Shown: positions 14,850 to 20,573 of the stretch, piece after piece
Layout: each line of letters starts with the position of its first letter
Position numbering within the stretch: the stretch's first letter is position 1
Source of the DNA: Savagea sp.
GTDB taxonomy: Bacteria > Bacillota > Bacilli > Bacillales_A > Planococcaceae
Assembly (NCBI GenBank): GCA_030152585.1
Contig: JASLJC010000085.1
Location: forward strand, 1 to 20,573
Direction: 5' to 3'
DNA: 20,573 nucleotides
Notes under the pieces: generated by a model
What the model saw: the letters and a program-made list of their open reading frames with translations, nothing else
The model's database searches: none
Told to the model about the DNA's origin: nothing
Made by a program: the position numbers and the translations under genes

Positions 14850-16598
14850 GTGGAGAAACAAAGTGCCGTCCGCCGCTATATGACGTTTGTTAAACCGTAC
14901 CGTTGGGAAATTGTGTTGACGGTTGTCATCGGTATTGTGAAATTTGCGATACCATTATTTATCCCTTTTTTAATTAAAATCGTCATTGATGATATTATTT
15001 TATCGACGACATTAACTGATGCAGAGAAAACGTCTCAACTGTTTTTATATTTAGGAGGGACAGCGATTCTCTTTTTTGCGATTCGTCCTCCTGTTGAATA
15101 TTACCGTCAATATTTTGCACAAAATGTTAGTAATAAAATATTGTTCGATATTCGCCAACATTTATTTAGTCATTTACAAAAGTTGAGTTTACGCTATTAC
15201 TCGAATACGCGAGCCGGTGAAATTATATCGCGTGTCATGAATGATGTAGAACAAACGAAAAATTTCATTATGATCGGCTTAATGAATGCTTGGCTCGATA
15301 TTGCGACGATACTGATCGCGATTATTATTATGTTGTCGATGGACGTGAAGTTAACGCTCGTGACGTTACTTGCTTTTCCGTTTTATGCGTGGAGTGTAAA
15401 ATACTTTTTCGGTCGATTACGTCAACTGACGCGCCAACGTTCGCAGTCGTTAGCGAACGTTCAAAGTTATTTACACGAACGCATCGACGGTGTAAGTGTC
15501 GTTAAAAGTTTCGCGTTAGAAGAAGTCGAAAAGAAAAACTTCGATGAAACGAATGGCCAATTTTTACAAGCAGCGCTCCGTCATTCGCGCTGGAACGCTA
15601 AAGCATTCGCTGTCGTGAATACGATTACAGATGTTGCACCGTTACTCGTTATTGCTTATGCAGGGTATCGTGCTATACAAGGTGATTTGACAGTTGGAAC
15701 GATGGCTGCCTTCATCGCTTACATCGAACGCTTGTATAGTCCGTTACGACGTCTCGTGAACTCTTCAACGGCATTAACGCAGTCATTTGCCTCGATGGAT
15801 CGCATTATCGAACTGTTAGATGAACCGTATGATATTCAAAATCGTCCACAGGCAAAACGATTACCGAAAGTCGAAGGAGATGTGACGTTTGAAAACGTTT
15901 CGTTCGCTTACGATGAAGGTGACCTCGTTTTACGCGATGTGAATTTCCATATCGAAAAAGGACAAACAGTAGCATTCGTAGGAATGAGTGGTGGTGGAAA
16001 GTCGACGATCATTAGTTTAATTCCGCGATTTTTCGATACGACGACAGGTGCAGTTCGAATCGACGGAGAAGACGTGCGAAATGTGAATATTACCGATTTA
16101 CGAGAGCGCATCGGTATCGTCATGCAAGATAATATTTTATTTAGCCACTCGGTAAGAGAAAATATTTTAATGGGGCGACCCGATGCGACAGAAGAAGAAG
16201 TAATCGCTGCTGCGAAAGCCGCCAATGCCCATGAATTTATCGAAATGTTACCGGAAGGATACGAGACGACGGTAGGTGAACGAGGTGTAAAATTATCAGG
16301 TGGTCAAAAGCAGCGGATTGCGATTGCGCGCGTCTTTTTGAAAGACCCTCAAATTATTATTTTAGACGAAGCGACAAGTGCACTCGATTTAGAAAGTGAA
16401 GCCCTTATTCAGCAATCGTTACAACGTCTGGCACAAAACCGTACGACGATTATCGTTGCTCATCGCTTGTCGACGATTACGGATGCAAATCGTATTCTCG
16501 TTATTGAAGAAGGTCAGCTAGTTGAAAGTGGCACGCACGATCAATTGATGAAACAAAAAGGAAAATATGCCGATTTATTTAACGTACAGTATATATAA
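14850..16598 (+). CDS. ygaD: ABC transporter, half-size exporter (YgaD-like) with fused permease and ATPase
   Basis: A 582-residue exporter half; a homodimer would form the pump. The N-terminal membrane domain (about 1-315) has six helices. The C-terminal ATPase has Walker A GMSGGGKST (about 378-386), a Q-loop, the signature LSGGQ (about 481-485), Walker B IIILDEATSALD (from about 503) and the switch histidine in VAHRLST (about 537). It is colinear with B. subtilis YgaD, whose substrate is unknown; related MsbA/LmrA-type pumps move lipids or drugs. The start is GTG at 14850, because GAGGAGGT at 14837-14844 lies 5-6 bases before it. The ATG at 14835 lies upstream of this site and has none of its own. 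It is ended by the hairpin at 16606-16635. Confidence 0.93.
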   Translation: MEKQSAVRRYMTFVKPYRWEIVLTVVIGIVKFAIPLFIPFLIKIVIDDIILSTTLTDAEKTSQLFLYLGGTAILFFAIRPPVEYYRQYFAQNVSNKILFDIRQHLFSHLQKLSLRYYSNTRAGEIISRVMNDVEQTKNFIMIGLMNAWLDIATILIAIIIMLSMDVKLTLVTLLAFPFYAWSVKYFFGRLRQLTRQRSQSLANVQSYLHERIDGVSVVKSFALEEVEKKNFDETNGQFLQAALRHSRWNAKAFAVVNTITDVAPLLVIAYAGYRAIQGDLTVGTMAAFIAYIERLYSPLRRLVNSSTALTQSFASMDRIIELLDEPYDIQNRPQAKRLPKVEGDVTFENVSFAYDEGDLVLRDVNFHIEKGQTVAFVGMSGGGKSTIISLIPRFFDTTTGAVRIDGEDVRNVNITDLRERIGIVMQDNILFSHSVRENILMGRPDATEEEVIAAAKAANAHEFIEMLPEGYETTVGERGVKLSGGQKQRIAIARVFLKDPQIIILDEATSALDLESEALIQQSLQRLAQNRTTIIVAHRLSTITDANRILVIEEGQLVESGTHDQLMKQKGKYADLFNVQYI

Positions 16599-16605
16599 TG
16601 AAAAG

Positions 16606-16635
16606 AACGAGCACTCGTATGCGCGAATGCTCGTT
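16606..16635. terminator. Bidirectional terminator between ygaD and ygaE
   Basis: AACGAGCACTCG (16606-16617) pairs with CGAATGCTCGTT (16624-16635) with one C-A mismatch and a 6-base loop, followed by eight T. The T-tract suits ygaD best; the ygaE stop at 16640 lies within it, and on the minus strand the run after the stem is TCTTTTC. Confidence 0.85.
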
Positions 16636-16639
16636 TTTT

Positions 16640-17725
16640 TTAATAAATTGTTTCTTCTAATTCGTCCATCGTCGCATCTTTATGGTGACGGTGGTAAACC
16701 GAAATGAGCATATCGAGTCGCTCTAGTTGTTCATCATAATATAAAATAGCTGATAAAATATGCAGTAAATGATAAGGGGAGAAGTCATCTTCTTCTTCTC
16801 GTGTGACATCAATCGTCCGGATGAAAATATCCATCACTTCGTGGCGTTGTAAATAATCTTCATGTCCATTTGGTCGTATACTTTGTGCTTTTAGTTTACC
16901 GACAAATTTCAAATGGAGTTGTTCGTGATACGTTAAGAGTAAATCGAGCCGTTCTTGAATCATCATTCGAAAATGTTCAGGTAAATTGATTAGTTCATTT
17001 TCGTACGTATGCAGTCGTTTTAATACATCTAGGCTGCTACTTGAAGTATTTAAAATTTGTCGATACACGACGAGTTTCCGTGCTTTTTCAAATTCATTCC
17101 GTTTGAATAAAGAATGTTCTTCTTTATACAACTTATATAAGTCATCTGCTTCTTTCATGTTGTCGTTTAAGCGTTGGACAGTCTTTTTCGTCGCTGCATG
17201 TTCGGATGCTTGACGACTCGCTAGACGTGTCCATCGAATAATTTCATCTTGCATTTCGTGAATGAGTTCGAACAATTTCGTCTCATGTCGCGGTGGAATG
17301 ATAAGCACATTAATAAGAGAAGCTGCTAAAACACCTGTTACGACGGTTGCGAGTCTTAATAAAGCGAAAGCTAAAAAGGCGTCGTCTTGAATTTCCATAA
17401 TGGCAATCATTGTAACGAGCGCAAGTGACAAAGATTTCTCTAAACCGAATCGCAGCATAATTAAAATAATGACGACGGCTGCGAATCCGACGACAATCAG
17501 TTCATGTCCGAGTAAAAGAACGAAAGAAATGGCAACGAGTGCGCCGATAATATTCCCTTGAATTTGTTCAATAAATGTTAAGTACGACCGGTAAATCGAC
17601 GGTTGAATCGCAAAAATCGCTGCGATTCCTGCAAAAACAGGATTTGGTAAACCGAAAGCTTTCGCTAAAAAAAGAGCGAAGACGATAGCGATTCCCGTTT
17701 TAAATATACGCGCACCTAATTTCAT
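16640..17725 (-). CDS. ygaE: Aromatic acid exporter family (DUF939/FUSC-like) membrane protein YgaE
   Basis: A 361-residue protein with about six hydrophobic segments in the first 150 residues and a cytoplasmic, helical, coiled-coil-rich C-terminal half. It belongs to the ArAE/FUSC-like superfamily. Bacterial members are thought to export aromatic acids or other organic anions; the substrate of YgaE is not known. The N-terminus MKLGARIFKTGIAI matches B. subtilis YgaE closely, as does VFAGIAAIFAIQPSIYRSYLTF. The start is set at 17725 because AAAGGGG lies 6 bases upstream and the homologue begins there. In-frame ATGs up to 17785 would add 20 residues that read through the promoter region. Convergent with ygaD, divergent from bcp. 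Confidence 0.9.
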   Translation of the reverse strand: MKLGARIFKTGIAIVFALFLAKAFGLPNPVFAGIAAIFAIQPSIYRSYLTFIEQIQGNIIGALVAISFVLLLGHELIVVGFAAVVIILIMLRFGLEKSLSLALVTMIAIMEIQDDAFLAFALLRLATVVTGVLAASLINVLIIPPRHETKLFELIHEMQDEIIRWTRLASRQASEHAATKKTVQRLNDNMKEADDLYKLYKEEHSLFKRNEFEKARKLVVYRQILNTSSSSLDVLKRLHTYENELINLPEHFRMMIQERLDLLLTYHEQLHLKFVGKLKAQSIRPNGHEDYLQRHEVMDIFIRTIDVTREEEDDFSPYHLLHILSAILYYDEQLERLDMLISVYHRHHKDATMDELEETIY

Positions 17726-17761
17726 ACGCATCCCCTTTCGTAAAGTACGTACATTCATTTT

Positions 17762-17795
17762 AAACAAATTGAATGAAAACACCAAACAAATTGAA
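17762..17795. repeat. Two direct copies of AAACAAATTGAA between ygaE and bcp
   Basis: The 12-base sequence AAACAAATTGAA occurs at 17762-17773 and again at 17784-17795, so the copies are 22 bases apart, about two turns of the helix. The second copy runs into the -35 of the bcp promoter (TTGAAA). They could be binding sites of a dimeric regulator acting on both divergent genes, or a chance duplication. Confidence 0.5.
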
Positions 17796-17819
17796 AGTTC
17801 TTGTCGTATTCGTTACGAT
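17791..17819 (+). promoter_or_regulatory. Promoter of bcp
   Basis: TTGAAA (17791-17796) and TACGAT (17814-17819) are 17 bases apart, a good SigA promoter. The start would be near 17826, 24 bases before the ATG. No Per box is visible nearby. Confidence 0.6.
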
Positions 17820-17849
17820 AAATGCAACTGAAAGAAGGAGGTCATTTCA

Positions 17850-18323
17850 ATGACAACATTAAAAGGACAACAAGCACCGACATTTACATTACGAAATGGT
17901 AAAGGAGAAACTGTATCACTCGAAGAATATCGAGGACAATACGTCGTACTTTATTTTTATCCGAAAGACAACACACCAGGATGTACGACAGAAGCGACAA
18001 ACTTCACAGCAGCACTCGATGAATTTACAGCACGTGACACGGTCATATTAGGCGTCAGCCCAGACAGTGTAGAGTCTCATGCAAAATTTGCAGAGAAAAA
18101 AGAAATTCCGTTTGATTTATTAGCCGATACAGAAAAAGAAGTAGCAGAAGCATATGGCGTATGGGCATTGAAAAAAATGTTCGGACGCGAATATATGGGA
18201 ATTGAACGTTCAACATTTTTAATCGATCCAGAAGGAATCATCGTAGAAGAGTGGCGTCGTATTCGTGTAAAAGGGCATGTTGAAAAAGTGTTAGCAGCAC
18301 TTGATGAAGCACGTACGAAATAA
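17850..18323 (+). CDS. bcp: Bcp/PrxQ-type thioredoxin-dependent peroxiredoxin lacking the resolving cysteine
   Basis: A 157-residue cytoplasmic peroxidase that reduces H2O2 and organic hydroperoxides. The thioredoxin-fold core with YFYPKDNTPGC puts the peroxidatic cysteine at C45, and T42, P43 and R119 (IERSTF) complete the active site. In most homologues, including B. subtilis YgaF and E. coli Bcp, a second cysteine sits five residues later (CTTEAC). Here codon 50 is ACA, Thr, and C45 is the only cysteine in the protein. It must therefore work as a 1-Cys enzyme with an external thiol (bacillithiol, thioredoxin). AAGGAGGT lies 7 bases before the ATG. Fourteen bases separate it from the dehydrogenase gene, so they form an operon. 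It is next to perR, which fits a role in peroxide defence. Confidence 0.94.
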   Translation: MTTLKGQQAPTFTLRNGKGETVSLEEYRGQYVVLYFYPKDNTPGCTTEATNFTAALDEFTARDTVILGVSPDSVESHAKFAEKKEIPFDLLADTEKEVAEAYGVWALKKMFGREYMGIERSTFLIDPEGIIVEEWRRIRVKGHVEKVLAALDEARTK

Positions 18324-18337
18324 AAAGGAGGTTTTGT

Positions 18338-19276
18338 ATGAAAGTCGTATTTACTTTTCCGTTAAAAGAATCTTTACGTGAGCCACTTGAAAAACGTTTT
18401 CCACAATTGGAATTCGTCTTTTCAAAAGAGGAACGTGCATTAGAAGACGCAGCGGTCATTGTGACGTACGGTGAAGACATAACAGAAGAAAAATTACAAA
18501 AAGCATCAAAATTACAATGGGTGATGGTCGCAAGTGCAGGGGTGGAAAAAATGCCGATTGATTGGATGAAACGCCATCATATTCCGATGGCTAATGTTAG
18601 TGGCATTCATAAAACGCCGATGGCAGAAGCGATACTTGCTCACATATTGGCACAAGCTCGAGCGTTGCCTACCATTTTGCAACAACAACGTGAGCATTAC
18701 TGGAATCAAAAAGTAAGATCGACAGAAATTAAAGGAAAAGAAGCACTCATCATTGGTCCAGGTGCTATCGGTCAAGAAGTTGGTCGATTACTTCAAGCGT
18801 TTGGCGTTCGAACGGTCGGGTGCAATTATTCAGGACAACCGCGTCCACATATGGATGAAACGGTATCATTCCGAGAGTTGTCAACACAACTACCGACAGC
18901 TGATTTTATTATTTCGGTCGTGCCGAGTACAGATGATACGCGCCATTTATTAACAGCTAACCATTTTGAGCAGATGAAACGTACGGTACATTTTTTAAAC
19001 TTTGGACGTGGCGATTTATATAAGGAAGAAGATTTAATCGAAGCGCTTCGACGTGAAACGATTGGATATGCGACGTTAGACGTTTATCAAACCGAACCGT
19101 TGCATGAAAATCACCCGTATTGGACATTGCCAAATTGTACGGTATCTCCACACGTTTCGAGTCATTCAGGAAAATATTTAGAACGTGCCATGCCGATTAT
19201 TGAAGAGAATTTAACGAGATGGCTCGATGAGAAACGTCCTTTCTATAATGAAATTGATTTAAATAAGCAATATTAA
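18338..19276 (+). CDS. D-isomer-specific 2-hydroxyacid dehydrogenase family protein
   Basis: A 312-residue cytoplasmic oxidoreductase that probably reduces a 2-keto acid to the D-2-hydroxy acid (or the reverse). It has the family layout: a catalytic domain at both ends and a nucleotide-binding Rossmann domain in the middle (about 100-260). The glycine loop is G140-PGAIG145. The catalytic triad is R224 (FGRGD), E253 (QTEPL) and H272 (SPHVSSHSG). At the end of the second Rossmann strand (VGCNYSG, about 161-166) the acidic residue usual for NAD is missing, so NADPH may be preferred. GGAGG lies about 7 bases before the ATG. It follows bcp by 14 bases. The substrate is unknown; glyoxylate/hydroxypyruvate-reductase-like activity is one option. 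Confidence 0.9.
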   Translation: MKVVFTFPLKESLREPLEKRFPQLEFVFSKEERALEDAAVIVTYGEDITEEKLQKASKLQWVMVASAGVEKMPIDWMKRHHIPMANVSGIHKTPMAEAILAHILAQARALPTILQQQREHYWNQKVRSTEIKGKEALIIGPGAIGQEVGRLLQAFGVRTVGCNYSGQPRPHMDETVSFRELSTQLPTADFIISVVPSTDDTRHLLTANHFEQMKRTVHFLNFGRGDLYKEEDLIEALRRETIGYATLDVYQTEPLHENHPYWTLPNCTVSPHVSSHSGKYLERAMPIIEENLTRWLDEKRPFYNEIDLNKQY

Positions 19277-19341
19277 TTCGGACAAACGTACTAAACAACG
19301 ATGAAAAATGTCAGTTGTTGTTAACTTATGAAGCAAAAGCA

Positions 19342-19371
19342 TTGACATCACTTTCAATTATCCTTTATGAT
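19342..19371 (+). promoter_or_regulatory. Promoter of perR
   Basis: TTGACA (19342-19347), a perfect -35, and TATGAT (19366-19371), 5 of 6, are separated by 18 bases. The start would be near 19378, inside the overlapping Per boxes, about 48 bases before the ATG. Confidence 0.75.
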
Positions 19372-19388
19372 TATTATAATCATTATAA
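19365..19388. promoter_or_regulatory. Two overlapping Per boxes at the perR promoter
   Basis: TTATGAT-T-ATTATAA (19365-19379) matches the 7-1-7 Per consensus TTATAATNATTATAA at 13 of 14 positions. TTATAAT-C-ATTATAA (19374-19388) matches at 14 of 14 and is a perfect palindrome. They are offset by 9 bases and share TTATAA. The pair covers the -10 and the start point, so PerR bound here would block its own transcription. Auto-repression of perR is known in B. subtilis. Confidence 0.88.
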
Positions 19389-19425
19389 AGAAATAAACTT
19401 TCTATATAGAAATGGAGTGAGAGCG

Positions 19426-19875
19426 ATGTCGATCCAAAAACATATCCAAGACGCGCTATCTACACTAAAAGAAAACGGTATTCGTATTACTCCGCAAAGA
19501 CAAGCGATATTAGAATTTTTAATTACGACGGAATTACATCCAACAGCAGATGAAATATATCGGTCACTTGAAAAAGATTTTCCAAACATGAGTGTCGCGA
19601 CGGTATATAACAATTTACGTGTGTTCCGAAATGTAGGACTCGTAAAAGAGTTAACATACGGTGATGACTCGAGTCGATTTGATTATGCATCACATGATCA
19701 TTATCACGTGATTTGTCAAGATTGTGGGAAAATTGTCGACTTTCACCATCCCGGATTAGAGGAAGTAGAACGACTTGCTTCTCATATGACGGATTTTAAA
19801 GTGAGTACGCACCGTCTAGAAGTGTATGGCGTATGCCCGGACTGTTTAGCCGCTGAAACGAAAAACGTAAAATAA
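19426..19875 (+). CDS. perR: PerR, peroxide-sensing Fur-family repressor
   Basis: A 149-residue DNA-binding repressor that senses H2O2 by iron-catalysed oxidation of its own histidines. The winged-helix domain (1-80) contains GIRITPQRQAILEFL and MSVATVYNNLRVFR. The regulatory metal site is complete, shifted by one from B. subtilis: H38, D86, H92, H94 and D105. D105, equivalent to D104, and the H38/H92 oxidation sites favour PerR over Fur or Zur. The structural zinc is held by C97-x2-C100 and C137-x2-C140. An in-frame ATG-less extension back to 19315 would cross the promoter. The ATG at 19426 is set by GGAGTGA about 8 bases upstream and by homology. It has its own promoter with tandem Per boxes and a terminator at 19886-19920. 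Confidence 0.97.
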   Translation: MSIQKHIQDALSTLKENGIRITPQRQAILEFLITTELHPTADEIYRSLEKDFPNMSVATVYNNLRVFRNVGLVKELTYGDDSSRFDYASHDHYHVICQDCGKIVDFHHPGLEEVERLASHMTDFKVSTHRLEVYGVCPDCLAAETKNVK

Positions 19876-19885
19876 TGATTTTTTT

Positions 19886-19920
19886 AAAACTAGAATGAGA
19901 AATTTTCATTCTAGTTTTTT
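19886..19920 (+). terminator. Terminator of perR
   Basis: A perfect 13-bp inverted repeat, AAAACTAGAATGA (19886-19898) with TCATTCTAGTTTT (19906-19918), with a 7-base loop and six T at the end. It starts 10 bases after the perR stop. Confidence 0.9.
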
Positions 19921-20355
19921 AATTGTATAAAAGACGATTATTTATAGGAATCTACTAGATTTTCGCCGAGTGGCAGTACAATTCACTACTAAAGGATATG
20001 TTGTATTTAAAATATACTAGTCGTTGATCATGTAAAATAGTTTAGCAACATGGGCAGAAAAACAAAAGAAAATGATAAGAAATATAAAAGCTTCATTAAT
20101 ATATGAGAATAAATACTAAAAAATGAATCGTCAAAGTGTACAAAAAGATTAAAAAATGAGTGAACTTACTTGATCAACATGAAACAATTAGATTACTAGA
20201 GGAAACGTTTGATGAAGATTGATTATGTATGTATCGTTTTATAACGCTCAATAAAAATAGTAAAATAAAAAGTGTAAAAAGAGCATAATAACTAGGTTTA
20301 TTAGGAGAGGAAATAGAAAAAAGAATAAAAAATAAAAGTTTTTTCTTGAAAAGGG
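19921..20355. other. AT-rich interval between perR and the rRNA promoter, no intact gene
   Basis: This stretch is visibly richer in A/T than the genes to its left and holds no convincing open frame. On the plus strand, short in-frame pieces look protein-like but are cut by stops. One is a 27-codon frame at 20036-20119, with TWAEKQKKMIRNIKASLIY inside. Another, at 20160-20222 (GTG start, no ribosome binding site), contains NLLDQHETIRLLEETFDED. These may be remains of a decayed gene, but I do not recognise a family. B. subtilis has ygzB and ygxA between perR and rrnD; I could not match the pieces to either. The last 50 bases hold several A-tracts just before the rRNA promoter. Confidence 0.5.
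20321..20355 (+). promoter_or_regulatory. Probable UP element of the rRNA promoter
   Basis: A run of A-tracts and one T-tract (GAAAAAAGAATAAAAAATAA, then TTTTTT) lies directly upstream of the -35 at 20356. A/T-rich sequence here is the usual binding site for the RNA polymerase alpha subunit at rRNA promoters. Confidence 0.55.
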
Positions 20356-20384
20356 TTGACGAAAATAAGAAGTGCTGATATATT
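20356..20384 (+). promoter_or_regulatory. rRNA operon promoter
   Basis: TTGACG (20356-20361) and TATATT (20379-20384) are 17 bases apart, and TGA just before the -10 adds an extended element. Strength, spacing and the rRNA-type leader that follows identify it as an rrn promoter. The start point would be near 20391. Only one such promoter is clear; a second (P1) is not seen. Confidence 0.85.
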
Positions 20385-20390
20385 TGTAAT

Positions 20391-20573
20391 TGTCGCTTTT
20401 GCAGTACAGCTTTTGAGCTTATGTGAGAGGATAAATGAACATTGAAAACTGAACAGCAAAATGTTTGAACGAAATTTATATTCGTCTTCATGCCGACCCC
20501 GTCGGATGAAACGAATTTGGTTATAACATAGCCAGTTAAGAAATCGAGCTAATCGAATTTCTACATTATATGC
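20391..20573 (+). ncRNA. Leader of an rRNA operon (16S rRNA begins beyond the window)
   Basis: About 183 bases of transcribed leader are visible. At 20436-20455 the string TGAACATTGAAAACTGAACA resembles the boxA region of Firmicutes rRNA leaders, which recruits NusB/NusE for antitermination. A strong hairpin follows at 20480-20516. No 16S start (GAGTTTGATC) is reached, so the mature rRNA lies to the right. Position after perR agrees with the B. subtilis rrnD locus. Confidence 0.8.
20480..20516 (+). other. Hairpin in the rRNA leader
   Basis: The arms 20480-20497 and 20501-20516 pair over 16 base pairs with single bulges at C20486 and G20492 and a CCC loop, giving a CCGAC/GTCGG top and an ATTCG/CGAAT base. 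No T-tract follows, so it is not an intrinsic terminator. It is probably part of the folding or processing structure of the leader. Confidence 0.65.

Noticed and set aside
19294..19319. Inverted repeat AACAAC/GTTGTT after the dehydrogenase gene as a terminator
   Set aside because: The stem is short and A/T-rich, and no T-tract follows; it could only be a weak terminator.
19315..19425. 37-residue N-terminal extension of PerR
   Set aside because: It would cover the promoter and Per boxes; family length and the ribosome binding site support 19426.
20036..20119. Insertion-sequence remnant
   Set aside because: No terminal inverted repeats, target duplication or recognisable transposase motif could be seen; kept only as possible decayed coding DNA.
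20174..20491. 105-residue minus-strand open frame across the rRNA promoter and leader
   Set aside because: Low-complexity Phe/Leu/Ser composition from A/T-rich DNA, no ribosome binding site, and it overlaps a clear rRNA promoter.

Overview
The window looks like ordinary chromosome from a motile, low-to-moderate-GC member of the Bacillaceae. The evidence is Bacillus-type ribosome binding sites (AAAGGAG, AGGAGG), TTG and GTG starts, near-homologues of Bacillus subtilis proteins (MotA/MotB, PerR, RecX, YfhH, YfhP, MutY, YgaC, YgaD, YgaE), and a typical Firmicutes rRNA leader at the right end. I cannot name the genus from sequence alone.

Layout. Left part (1-5.8 kb): the tail of an unknown gene, a GNAT acetyltransferase, a beta-carbonic anhydrase and an M29 aminopeptidase (both minus), then the flagellar stator pair motA-motB. 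These converge on a minus-strand pair, a YtxH-like protein followed by a YihY-family membrane protein. Middle (5.9-9.7 kb): a Na+/amino-acid symporter followed by a DUF1128 protein, converging on a P1B4-type metal ATPase of the PfeT/ZosA type. Right part (9.9-20.6 kb): a block that follows the B. subtilis order yfhF-recX-yfhH-yfhP-mutY-ygaC-ygaD-ygaE-ygaF(bcp)-perR-rrn. From my memory of the B. subtilis map, the SASP gene sspE, fabL and the haem gene gsaB, which lie in this stretch there, are absent here. A D-2-hydroxyacid dehydrogenase sits between bcp and perR. The window ends inside the leader of an rRNA operon, before 16S rRNA.

How genes work together. The clearest theme is peroxide and iron stress. 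PerR keeps all its metal and zinc ligands. Its own promoter carries two overlapping Per boxes, one an exact match to the consensus. The pfeT-like efflux ATPase has two Fur/Per-type boxes upstream. A Bcp-type peroxiredoxin, lacking the usual resolving cysteine, lies next to perR. DNA repair is represented by recX and mutY, which limits 8-oxoguanine mutations. motAB powers flagellar rotation.

Transcription units are short and tightly punctuated. Five convergent gene pairs share one hairpin with T-tracts on both sides. Two promoters of the form TGTTATAAT are built over the stop codon of the preceding gene. I found no CRISPR array, prophage, intact insertion sequence, tRNA gene or toxin-antitoxin pair. 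I see no convincing new multi-gene system: the interest is mainly regulatory, plus two unrecognised AT-rich intervals (about 9.70-9.86 kb and 19.92-20.35 kb).
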